Source of the DNA: a gamma proteobacterium symbiont of Taylorina sp.
GTDB lineage: Bacteria; Pseudomonadota; Gammaproteobacteria; GRL18
DNA: 40,742 nucleotides
Assembly: GCA_025655455.1 (NCBI GenBank)
Contig: JAHXIV010000050.1
Span: forward strand, 38,111 to 78,852
Direction of reading: 5' to 3'
Shown here: positions 1 to 7,290 of the stretch, piece by piece
How the letters are laid out: every line of letters starts with the position of its first letter
Numbering within the stretch: the stretch's first letter is position 1
Notes under the pieces: model-generated
Databases searched by the model: none
What the model saw: the letters and a program-made list of their open reading frames with translations, nothing else
What the model was told of the DNA's origin: nothing
Position numbers and translations under genes: made by a program

Positions 1-2369
1 CCTTTAGCACCAAAATAAGCCAGTTGTTCAGGCGTACTACTAAACAATAAGCTTCTATCGTAATTCTGTGCCGGGGATTGCTTTAACTCATCCATAAAAC
101 TACCGGAGTGGCAGGCATCATAGACCAGGGTCACTCGAGTAGAAGTTTGCCCTTGCAAAGTATTTAACCAAGAAGAAAACTCATCGGCTTTAACGACCTC
201 TGCATAATTATTGGTGGGTTTATTAAGATAAAATAAATTACTGCCACCATGATCAATCAGATAAACCAAAACGGGTATTTCACTGTTGGCATGAGTTGCT
301 GCCCATGAGGTAATAGCTTCTTTAATGCTTGCTTTTGTCGGTGTACCTGCAACCGTATCAATAATCCCATCACCATCAGCATCTTGAGGCAAAGCATTAA
401 AGTATTTGATATTGTCTGTAGCAATACCACGATTGCGTAAGGTTTGATAAGCCAGATTGGCATTTTCATTAGTCGCATCTTGTAATGGGTCATTTGCATT
501 TCCTCCACCTGCGATTACTATACTTTTTGTTTCTGAAAATTTATTTTTTGGATAACAGGATGAGACAAGGATATTATTTCCCACAACCATAACGAACTGT
601 TTATCATCCCATTGGACAGTAGTTGAAGTAAATATTCTATCCGTTACTTTTGGTAACACCTGCCAATTTATACCATCCACGCTAAAAATTAAGACTCCTT
701 CCCATCCAACGGCTACCCATTGATAACCATTAGACGTTATAGAAGTTATAGCAGGTATGGAATTTATAGAACTAACAGGGTAATTATCTATTGACTGCTT
801 TTGCCAGTTTGTTCCGTCTGTACTATGATATATATCATTTCCTAGAGCTACCCACTTATTATCAAGCCAATCAACATATCTGAAATTATATTTATTTGCA
901 GAGAATGTCTGTTTCCAATCTACTCCATTTTTACTAGTAAAAATAATTCCAGCCCCTGCCGATGTATGTCCCACTACTAACCATTGTGAGCCATTCCATC
1001 TGATAGATGATAGGTAGACACTCATTCCAGATGATTGTTTCTGCCAATCTGTTCCATCACTACTACTATAAATTTCCCCATTACTAACTCCAATAAATTG
1101 ACTCTTATTCCACGCGATAGAACTAAAATGTTTATCAGAGCCTGCAGATAATTTGTTCCAGTTTTTGCCATCAGAACTATTAAGAATAAATTGCCCAGTC
1201 TTATCAATTAACCACTGCTGATTATTCCAACTAAAAATCATATCCTCATTGCTCTCTACCAATAAGGATTGTTTTTGCCAATTTTTTCCATCTTGGCTTT
1301 TAAATATATAACCTCCTGAAAACAAGAAGATTTTGTCATTTGAGTCTGTAGAAGAGAATAGATTAGTAGAATGACTTTGCCAGGTTTCACCATCAATACT
1401 ACTAAAAATATTGCCCTCAGCACCTATGACTAGCCACTGTTCTTCATTCCAAACGATAGATGAAAGACGCTTATCTGTTAAGTATTGTTTTGACCAGTTT
1501 TTCCCATCGTTACTCTTGAGAATGGAGGAATCATCGCCAACGATAAGCCATTGTTTTCCATTTGAACTTGCATCAATAAGAAATTCTGTAGATTCTGATG
1601 ATTGCCTTTGCCATTTTATTGCATCGGTACTACTTAGAATAACGCCATCATAACCCAGAGCAATCCATTGTTGGCCATTCCAGTTAATAGAAATTAGATG
1701 CATCGTTGTTGCTGATATCTGTTTCTGCCAGTTAATTCCATCAGTACTACTATTAATAACACCATTAAAACCGACACCTGTCCATTTATTTCCATTCCAT
1801 ACGAGAGATGTAAAAATTTTACCCGGTGGGATAGGTAATTCCTGCCAGTTAATTCCATCATCACTAACAAGAAGAAAGGAAGATATAATTTCCTGGTCAT
1901 AGTTTGTAGTACCATTTATATTTTCATGATAATTAAAATTAACTTCACCACCTGAAGCAATCCACTGTTTTCCATTCGAATTTACAGCAAATAGGTCGCC
2001 TTTATATTTAAATAAATGCTTTTGCCAATCAACACCATCAGTACTACTATAAATATTTTCCTCATTACCTATGACTAACCACCGCTTTCCATTCCAAATT
2101 ACTTGGCTCAGTTTTTCATCTGTTCCAGAGAAACGACTTTGCCATCTATTACCATCACTACTACTAAGAATGGTTCCAGCATTACCGACAGCAATATATT
2201 GTTTTTGTTCTTTTGACCATGCAATGTCTAATAAATTATTACCACGAGGTAATGGGTTTACCCATTCCCATTCCTTGCCACAAGAATCAGAATATTCTAT
2301 TGCAAATGAATAAGGTGTGAGGGATAAAATCAGTAGTGATAATAGTAAATAATGGTTAACTTTGGGCAT
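1..2369 (-). CDS. Secreted clan-CD (C13/caspase-like) cysteine protease with N-terminal beta-propeller repeats, partial
   Basis: Open without a stop from an ATG at 2369 to the window edge: at least 789 residues, C-terminus missing. The start has an AGGGA Shine-Dalgarno about 9 bases upstream and opens a signal peptide (MPKVNHYLLLSLLIL..., likely cut after SFA near residue 23). Residues about 25-600 hold about 13 copies of a unit of the form WNGxxWxxVGxxGxIxxSxDGxxWQKQ, as in BNR/Ycf48-type propellers. From about residue 615 a protease-like domain follows: a DADGDG acidic loop, then LIDHGG with His707 and VYDACHSGS with Cys753. That His-Cys pair and spacing are typical of clan CD peptidases (legumain C13 or caspase-like). 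The product should be periplasmic or extracellular. The substrate is unknown, and the propeller may bind partner or target. Family assignment is firm; C13 versus C14 is not. Confidence 0.85.
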   Translation of the reverse strand, partial: MPKVNHYLLLSLLILSLTPYSFAIEYSDSCGKEWEWVNPLPRGNNLLDIAWSKEQKQYIAVGNAGTILSSSDGNRWQSRFSGTDEKLSQVIWNGKRWLVIGNEENIYSSTDGVDWQKHLFKYKGDLFAVNSNGKQWIASGGEVNFNYHENINGTTNYDQEIISSFLLVSDDGINWQELPIPPGKIFTSLVWNGNKWTGVGFNGVINSSTDGINWQKQISATTMHLISINWNGQQWIALGYDGVILSSTDAIKWQRQSSESTEFLIDASSNGKQWLIVGDDSSILKSNDGKNWSKQYLTDKRLSSIVWNEEQWLVIGAEGNIFSSIDGETWQSHSTNLFSSTDSNDKIFLFSGGYIFKSQDGKNWQKQSLLVESNEDMIFSWNNQQWLIDKTGQFILNSSDGKNWNKLSAGSDKHFSSIAWNKSQFIGVSNGEIYSSSDGTDWQKQSSGMSVYLSSIRWNGSQWLVVGHTSAGAGIIFTSKNGVDWKQTFSANKYNFRYVDWLDNKWVALGNDIYHSTDGTNWQKQSIDNYPVSSINSIPAITSITSNGYQWVAVGWEGVLIFSVDGINWQVLPKVTDRIFTSTTVQWDDKQFVMVVGNNILVSSCYPKNKFSETKSIVIAGGGNANDPLQDATNENANLAYQTLRNRGIATDNIKYFNALPQDADGDGIIDTVAGTPTKASIKEAITSWAATHANSEIPVLVYLIDHGGSNLFYLNKPTNNYAEVVKADEFSSWLNTLQGQTSTRVTLVYDACHSGSFMDELKQSPAQNYDRSLLFSSTPEQLAYFGAK

Positions 2370-2402
2370 CTAATTAATTCCCTATACGTTTTTTTGCATT
2401 TG

Positions 2403-2419
2403 TTGTATTAAATATACAA
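2403..2419. promoter_or_regulatory. Small dyad upstream of the protease gene
   Basis: Perfect 6-bp inverted repeat TTGTAT/ATACAA with a 5-base spacer, 33 bases before the protease start codon. It could be an operator or a chance AT-rich palindrome. No convincing -35/-10 pair was seen beside it. Confidence 0.25.
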
Positions 2420-2552
2420 ATTACTGAATGGCTCTTTTCTGTAAAACACACGTAACTGTCAGTATTTTTAGCCATTTTACAGGCTTATCAAAAAATATAA
2501 ATATTTTTTTTGGTATAGAATTGACCGCTTTGGAGTGATTTCTTATTCTATC

Positions 2553-2580
2553 AATAACACCCTGAATGACTGGTGTTATT
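2553..2580. other. Hairpin AATAACACC/GGTGTTATT
   Basis: Perfect 9-bp arms (2553-2561 and 2572-2580) around a 10-base loop, followed on the plus strand by a few Ts. It lies in the roughly 460-base gap between the protease and the porin. It may be a weak terminator or a protein-binding dyad. Apart from this, the 2403 dyad and the terminator at 2744, I see nothing else convincing in 2370-2827. Confidence 0.4.
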
Positions 2581-2743
2581 TTTCTGCCATATGAAAAGTA
2601 CGCTGATGTATCTAAATTTTCCAGCTATACTCGTGCTACCTGGAAATGCTGGAATTCAGGCAGTTGCGGCAGGCGTTATGGGGAGATGGTTGATTGTGAA
2701 GCGAGTCGTTTTCTTACAGCACTACTGATGGTGTTGGAAAGAC

Positions 2744-2787
2744 AAAAAAACCGCCTGTTCATGTCAGTGAAACGAGGCGGTTTTTTT
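2744..2787 (-). terminator. Rho-independent terminator of the porin gene
   Basis: Stem AAAAAAACCGCCT (2744-2756) with AGGCGGTTTTTTT (2775-2787), 13 bp, loop 18 bases, with T-runs on both strands. It sits 40 bases beyond the porin stop codon on the minus strand, so it should end that transcript. It is symmetrical enough to work both ways. Confidence 0.85.
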
Positions 2788-2827
2788 ATTGCTTAATACT
2801 AAAAAATCAGTTACAAAAACTTAAGAA

Positions 2828-4216
2828 TTAGAATCCTTTAGAGATGCTCAGGATAAAGCGGTCATCACAGATACTGCCACCGCCGACATAGGCATTACAC
2901 TCTTTGCTGTTCAGATCATTGCCAACATAGGATAGATCAAAATTAACACCTGCAAAATCCTTGCTGACACCTAATTTATAATCTACATAATCAAAATCAG
3001 TTCCACCGGAAACTTCATAGGCATCACCAAAAGATTGTCCTATACTGGCACTAAGGGCAAATTCACTGGGTAGGTCGTAGTCAAAGCCCAGTGCTAAGTA
3101 ATTTGAGGCATCACCTGAATCATACCAGTCATCTGAATAGGAATAAGCTGCAGAGAAATAGCTATAACTTAAGGCAAAGGTGAGTTCATTAGTTTCATAC
3201 TCAGCGTCGTTATAATTGTAACGTAATAACGAAACATCATAAGCAAAACCACTCTCACCAATATCGTTAGCAAAACCAATATAAGTATCCACTTCAAGAT
3301 GTGTTGGAGCGAAGTCTACATTGGAACCCCAGATGCCAACATAAAGTCCACTATCATGGCTCCAGTCAAATCCGCCTTGAATTGCTCCATCATTGCCGGT
3401 TTGTGAAATACCGCGGAAATAATAGTCTGTCACTAAAGCAACGTTAGCAGTAATGGGTAAGTCTGAACCTTCCGAAGACTGACTGATATCATCAATCGAT
3501 TTAGATACTGTTAAAATGACACGATCATCACAAATACTGCCGCCGCCAACGTAGGCATCACATTCTTTGCTGTTTAAATCACTACCAATATAACTCAGAT
3601 CCCAGTTCACGCCATAATAGTCTTTGCTGACACCTATTTTATAATCGATATAATCAAAGTCGGTAGCAGTACCCATTTTTTTCTTGTCATAGGCATCACC
3701 AAAAGATTGACCAATACTGGCACTTAAAGCAAAATCTTTGGGTAAATCATAGTCAAATCCCAGAGCAAAGTAATTAGAGCTTTCACCAGTATCGTACCAA
3801 TCATCTGCATAAGAATATGATGCAGAGAAATAACTATAACTTAAGGCAAAAGTCAGTTCATTGGTTTCATATTCAGCATCATTATAGTTATAACGTAACA
3901 ATGAAACGTCATAAGCAAAACCACTATCACCAATGTCATTAGCAAAGCCGATATAAGTGTCCACTTCAATGTGAGTCTCACCAAAATCAACATTGGAAGC
4001 CCATACACCGGCATAAACACCGCTATCATGATTCCAATCAAAACCACCCTGAATTGCACCATCATTGCCGGTTTGTGAAATACCGCGGAAATAATAATCA
4101 GTTGTTAAAGCTGCATTAGCTGAAATTGTACCAAAATCTTCAGCATTAGCAGCAAGTGGTGCTGCTAATATGGAGGCAATGGAAAGTGAAAGTAAAGATT
4201 TTTTTAGTGTACTCAT
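2828..4216 (-). CDS. TorF-family putative porin, internally duplicated
   Basis: 462 residues from the ATG at 4216, chosen because AGGAAAC lies 9 bases upstream and it opens a clean signal peptide (MSTLKKSLLSLSIASILAAP..., cut after AANA). An in-frame ATG at 4258 would add 14 residues but lacks a comparable site. The mature protein is two tandem copies of the Gcw_chp/TIGR02001 unit, each starting near TDYYFRGISQTG and ending near GGGSICDDR. The copies lie 672 bp (224 codons) apart and are very similar even in DNA. Family members are usually one unit of roughly 220-250 residues, so this one is double length. It has many aromatic and acidic beta-strand segments and ends in GF, fitting an outer-membrane barrel. 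Function of the family is unproven; a porin role is by annotation. It is monocistronic, with its own promoter and terminator. Confidence 0.85.
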   Translation of the reverse strand: MSTLKKSLLSLSIASILAAPLAANAEDFGTISANAALTTDYYFRGISQTGNDGAIQGGFDWNHDSGVYAGVWASNVDFGETHIEVDTYIGFANDIGDSGFAYDVSLLRYNYNDAEYETNELTFALSYSYFSASYSYADDWYDTGESSNYFALGFDYDLPKDFALSASIGQSFGDAYDKKKMGTATDFDYIDYKIGVSKDYYGVNWDLSYIGSDLNSKECDAYVGGGSICDDRVILTVSKSIDDISQSSEGSDLPITANVALVTDYYFRGISQTGNDGAIQGGFDWSHDSGLYVGIWGSNVDFAPTHLEVDTYIGFANDIGESGFAYDVSLLRYNYNDAEYETNELTFALSYSYFSAAYSYSDDWYDSGDASNYLALGFDYDLPSEFALSASIGQSFGDAYEVSGGTDFDYVDYKLGVSKDFAGVNFDLSYVGNDLNSKECNAYVGGGSICDDRFILSISKGF

Positions 4217-4280
4217 AACAATATAGTTTCCTGAGAAAGTTGTTTTAGTGTTAATCAAATAATTTCTATTCTAAGTAATC

Positions 4281-4296
4281 AGCAATTATGGTGCCG
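4281..4296 (-). promoter_or_regulatory. Sigma-54 (-24/-12) promoter of the TorF porin
   Basis: On the minus strand the sequence is CGGCACCATAATTGCT. It matches the RpoN consensus TGGCAC-N5-TTGC at all invariant positions (GG, ten bases, GC), with only the first T changed. Transcription would start near 4270, about 54 bases before the ATG at 4216. Confidence 0.65.
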
Positions 4297-4359
4297 ATTC
4301 TTATAACTCATTGTTAATAATATATTTTAAAGTAATATAAATTGAATTTTGATGTTGGA

Positions 4360-4376
4360 TGCACTAAGTTATAGCA
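4360..4376. promoter_or_regulatory. Possible second NtrC half-conserved site
   Basis: TGCACTAAGTTATAGCA: a full TGCACT half-site and a weaker second half ending GCA, 17 bases like an NtrC site. Its centre is 33 bp (about three helical turns) from the stronger site at 4393 and about 98 bp upstream of the predicted start point. This is plausible only in combination with that site. Confidence 0.4.
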
Positions 4377-4392
4377 TTTGAAGGGAAACTTA

Positions 4393-4409
4393 AGCACTGT
4401 ATTGGTGCG
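4393..4409. promoter_or_regulatory. NtrC-like enhancer site
   Basis: AGCACTGTATTGGTGCG fits the NtrC dyad GCACY-N5-GGTGC very well. It is centred about 131 bp upstream of the predicted sigma-54 start point of the porin gene, the usual enhancer distance. It lies just beyond the ispG stop codon. Confidence 0.6.
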
Positions 4410-4421
4410 TGTATAAGATTA

Positions 4422-5621
4422 TTAGTAGTGGTTTTGTATATATTTTATAACAACAGCTTCAAATTCTTCTGCAATTTTATTGCCTTTGAGAGTCACAGTC
4501 TTAACTCCGTCTTCATAAACGGGTGCGACTGGTTTTTCACCATTGCCGGGTAAACTGATACCGATGTCTGCATGCTTGCTTTCACCCGGCCCGTTCACCA
4601 CACAGCCCATTACTGCCACATTTAGTTTTTCAACGCCAGGATATTGAGTTTTCCACACCGGCATTGATTGCTTTAAAAAAGCTGCTATGTCCTTGGCAAG
4701 ATGCTGGAATGTATCAGAACTGGTTCTACCGCAACCGGGGCAGGCAATAACAGTGGGCGTAAATGATCGTAATTCAAGAGATTGAAGAATTTCCTGGGCT
4801 ACCTGAACTTCTTTTTCACGCGCTTCTCCGGGAGCCGGGGTGAGTGAAATCCGTATGGTATCACCAATACCCTGTTGTAATAAAATAGCTAATGCGCAAG
4901 TAGAGGCAACAATCCCCTTGCTGCCCATTCCCGCTTCAGTCAGACCCAGGTGAAGCGCATAATTACAACGCTGACTAAGATGTTGATACACTTTAACCAG
5001 ATCCTGTACACCTGACATTTTACAGGATAAAATAATTTTATCCTGTGGCAGCCCTTGCTTTTCAGCAGATTTTGCGGAATCTAAAGCTGAAGTAATCAGG
5101 GCATCATGCATGACATCCACGGTTTCCCTGGGAGTAGCCAGATGATTATTTTCATCCATCATCTGAGCCATTAATTCCTGATCCAGACTGCCCCAATTTA
5201 CACCGATACGAACGGCTTTATTATTGGTACAGGCAATGTTAATCAATTGTGCAAACTTATCATCACGGGAATTGCCGCGTCCAATATTTCCGGGATTAAT
5301 ACGGTACTTTTCCAATGCTTGAGCACAGTCAGGATACAGGCTTAAAAGTTTATGACCATTAAAATGAAAATCACCCACCAAAGGCACATCAAGATTCATT
5401 TTCTCTAACTGATCACGAATTCTCGGCACAGCTTCAGCTGCTGCTTCAGTATTGACTGTAATGCGTACCAGTTCAGATCCTGCCTTTGACAATTCGGCAC
5501 ATTGTTTCACTGTTGCCATTACATCAGCCGTATCAGTATTGGTCATGGATTGAACCACAATGGGGTTATTTCCCCCAATCAGTACATTACCTACTTTAAC
5601 TTGTGTTGTTTGTTTGAACAT
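4422..5621 (-). CDS. ispG: 4-hydroxy-3-methylbut-2-enyl diphosphate synthase (MEP pathway)
   Basis: 399 residues. Converts methylerythritol cyclodiphosphate to HMBPP in the cytosol, using a [4Fe-4S] cluster and reduced flavodoxin/ferredoxin. Seen: the N-terminal TIM-barrel start (VGGxxPIxVQSMTNT type, here [16 protein letters not shown]), the GVNWGSLD segment, and the cluster ligands Cys294 and Cys297 (ACPGCGRT), Cys340 ([10 protein letters not shown]) and the following Glu347. Length is a little above the 372 of E. coli, because this is the CPGCGRT subtype. ATG at 5621. It is separate from ispH, which is 28 kb away. No neighbour here is obviously co-transcribed; the upstream 127 bases may hold its promoter (a TACAAT -10-like box is visible). 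Confidence 0.97.
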   Translation of the reverse strand: MFKQTTQVKVGNVLIGGNNPIVVQSMTNTDTADVMATVKQCAELSKAGSELVRITVNTEAAAEAVPRIRDQLEKMNLDVPLVGDFHFNGHKLLSLYPDCAQALEKYRINPGNIGRGNSRDDKFAQLINIACTNNKAVRIGVNWGSLDQELMAQMMDENNHLATPRETVDVMHDALITSALDSAKSAEKQGLPQDKIILSCKMSGVQDLVKVYQHLSQRCNYALHLGLTEAGMGSKGIVASTCALAILLQQGIGDTIRISLTPAPGEAREKEVQVAQEILQSLELRSFTPTVIACPGCGRTSSDTFQHLAKDIAAFLKQSMPVWKTQYPGVEKLNVAVMGCVVNGPGESKHADIGISLPGNGEKPVAPVYEDGVKTVTLKGNKIAEEFEAVVIKYIQNHY

Positions 5622-5748
5622 TTTAATATTAGATACCAGAGACTTATCCTGTTTATTAGGGTTAGGGTGTATTGTACATAATTTTACTCGGAGAATCCCA
5701 TTGTTGAGGAATTTATTCTCTGATTTCTATCAAGCTGCAATAGAATGA

Positions 5749-6123
5749 TTAAGCAGTGGAGGGTAATGTAAACGAGATAATTTGTTTCTTAAGCACTGAC
5801 GTGCCATAGTGAATGGTTAATGATTGTTCACCTGTTTTTTTGGGGATCAGTTCATAGAGATAAATGGAGACCCCATCAGATTGATTCTCAACTTTCTTTA
5901 AGATAACAGAGCAATTATTTTTATTTGTTTCAAGAATTACTCGCTGTTTTCCAGAATTAAAGTGGTTGCTTCTGACAATAATTTCAAGTGAAACATAATG
6001 CCCCTGTACAGGATGATCAATATTATTAATATGATAAGCTTCCAGTACGACTGGTGCAAGATAATCACAACTGCTAAGTAGTAGATTTAAACTGATGATA
6101 AGAAGCAAACTTATTAGTTTCAT
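5749..6123 (-). CDS. Small putative lipoprotein, unknown function
   Basis: 124 residues from the ATG at 6123. An in-frame GTG at 6144 would add seven residues; neither has a clear Shine-Dalgarno. The ATG start gives a classic lipoprotein signal (MKLISLLLIISLNLLLSSC) with lipobox LSSC and Cys19 as the lipidated residue, a substrate for LspA. The rest is a short beta-rich domain of about 105 residues with one further Cys (NNCSV), perhaps an immunoglobulin-like fold; no family recognised. It lies 45 bases after the small gene at 6169-6441, probably on the same transcript. Confidence 0.7.
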   Translation of the reverse strand: MKLISLLLIISLNLLLSSCDYLAPVVLEAYHINNIDHPVQGHYVSLEIIVRSNHFNSGKQRVILETNKNNCSVILKKVENQSDGVSIYLYELIPKKTGEQSLTIHYGTSVLKKQIISFTLPSTA

Positions 6124-6168
6124 AATAGAAGTTTTTTGATTCACAATGCATCATAATAATTTAAACAA

Positions 6169-6441
6169 TTATTCTTCTTCATTTTCAGATCCAATATTAA
6201 CTGAATTTTTAACTTTTCTTGCAGCAAGCCATTCTCTGTATAAGGGTAAATTATAATAATCTTCATCAGGAAATGTAGCATTCCCTTCATCAATGATTGA
6301 AGTGCTTTCAGAACCTTCAACGACAATACAATCTTTCAGCAACTTCAAAGGCATATCATCAGGACAGGCTGCATTTGCTACACCAGCAACTAAGGAGATA
6401 CTGATAAAAATAATTCCAGTATTGAATGTTGTTTTTTTCAT
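6169..6441 (-). CDS. Small exported acidic protein, unknown function
   Basis: 90 residues. AAAGGAA lies about 7 bases before the ATG. N-terminal signal peptide MKKTTFNTGIIFISISLVAG... with likely cleavage after VANA, leaving a mature protein of about 66 residues rich in Asp/Glu that ends ENEEE. Two cysteines (ACPDD and KDCIV) could form one disulfide. No family recognised. First gene of a probable two-gene unit with the lipoprotein downstream, divergent from the response regulator at 6608. Confidence 0.7.
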   Translation of the reverse strand: MKKTTFNTGIIFISISLVAGVANAACPDDMPLKLLKDCIVVEGSESTSIIDEGNATFPDEDYYNLPLYREWLAARKVKNSVNIGSENEEE

Positions 6442-6556
6442 AATTCATTTCCTTTAATCTATTTTTTACGTCACGAAAGTAATAATAACTAGTATTATGT
6501 ATAAGTTTGGAAAAATAACCATTAGTCAAAAGTATGAATTTTAAAAATTATGACTA

Positions 6557-6565
6557 TGCTATAAT
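6557..6565 (+). promoter_or_regulatory. Extended -10 promoter of the response regulator
   Basis: TGCTATAAT: a perfect TATAAT at 6560-6565 with the upstream TG of an extended -10 element. No good -35 is visible, which extended -10 promoters do not need. It is about 43 bases before the ATG at 6608. Confidence 0.55.
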
Positions 6566-6607
6566 TTTTATTGTGATATGCAGCTTATTCACAAACAAGG
6601 AGAACAG

Positions 6608-7264
6608 ATGAAAATATTAGTGGCTGATGACCATCAATTATTTATTGATGGCATTCATCATATCCTGAATAAATTGGATTCTAATGTGGTGATCACTGAA
6701 ACAGTCTGTGCTGACCAGGCGATCTTAGTACTGGAATCCGGTCAGGAATTTGATCTTATTCTGATTGATCTATGTATGCCGGGTATGGATGGCATGTCAA
6801 TTCTTCAACGGATGCATGAGCGGGGTGTTTGGTTGCCACTGGTTGTCGTCTCTTCAGTAGAAAATATTTATACGATTAAATCATCTCTAGATGCCGGGGC
6901 GTTGGGATTTATTCCAAAGTCACATAGTAGCCAGCAAATGATAGCGGCCTTAAATGCAATATTGGAAGGAGAAATTTATATACCTCCTGAAATAGAGAAA
7001 CAAATTGATAATCTTGAAACCAGAAGGCCCTTAGAGGAGACTATTAATAATAATTCCTTAAAGAACAGCGGCATTACCAGGCGTCAATTTGATGTACTGA
7101 AATTATTGGCAAAAGGTTATTCAAACAAGCAAATTGCTACGACTCTTTTTCTAACTGAGCACACAATAAAATCTCATATCAGAGCCTTGTTTAGTGCATT
7201 GGATGCAAGCAACCGGACGGAATGCGTGCAAAATGCTCTTCATCAGGAAATTATTAAGAATTAA
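6608..7264 (+). CDS. NarL/FixJ-type response regulator
   Basis: 218 residues from the ATG at 6608, which has a strong AAGGAG 7 bases upstream; an in-frame ATG at 6578 has none. Receiver domain about residues 2-120: acidic pair Asp7-Asp8, phosphoacceptor Asp54 (LILIDLCMPGMDG), switch VVSSV, and Lys in FIPKSH. LuxR/GerE helix-turn-helix about 150-212 (ITRRQFDVLKLLAKGYSNKQIA...TEHTIKSHI). It is a cytoplasmic transcription factor. It converges with the hybrid histidine kinase gene, with 26 bases between the stop codons, so it is the natural candidate partner for that kinase. Target genes are unknown; the neighbouring TonB receptor and cytochrome-rhodanese genes are candidates. Confidence 0.93.
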   Translation: MKILVADDHQLFIDGIHHILNKLDSNVVITETVCADQAILVLESGQEFDLILIDLCMPGMDGMSILQRMHERGVWLPLVVVSSVENIYTIKSSLDAGALGFIPKSHSSQQMIAALNAILEGEIYIPPEIEKQIDNLETRRPLEETINNNSLKNSGITRRQFDVLKLLAKGYSNKQIATTLFLTEHTIKSHIRALFSALDASNRTECVQNALHQEIIKN

Positions 7265-7290
7265 ATATTTTATTGGCTGGCATGCTAAAG

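Noticed and set aside
2566..2796. 76-codon plus-strand open frame
   Set aside because: It runs through the porin terminator, has no ribosome site and no recognisable sequence.
2371..2827. tRNA or small RNA gene in the gap
   Set aside because: No cloverleaf or TTCRA loop; only the hairpin and terminator listed.
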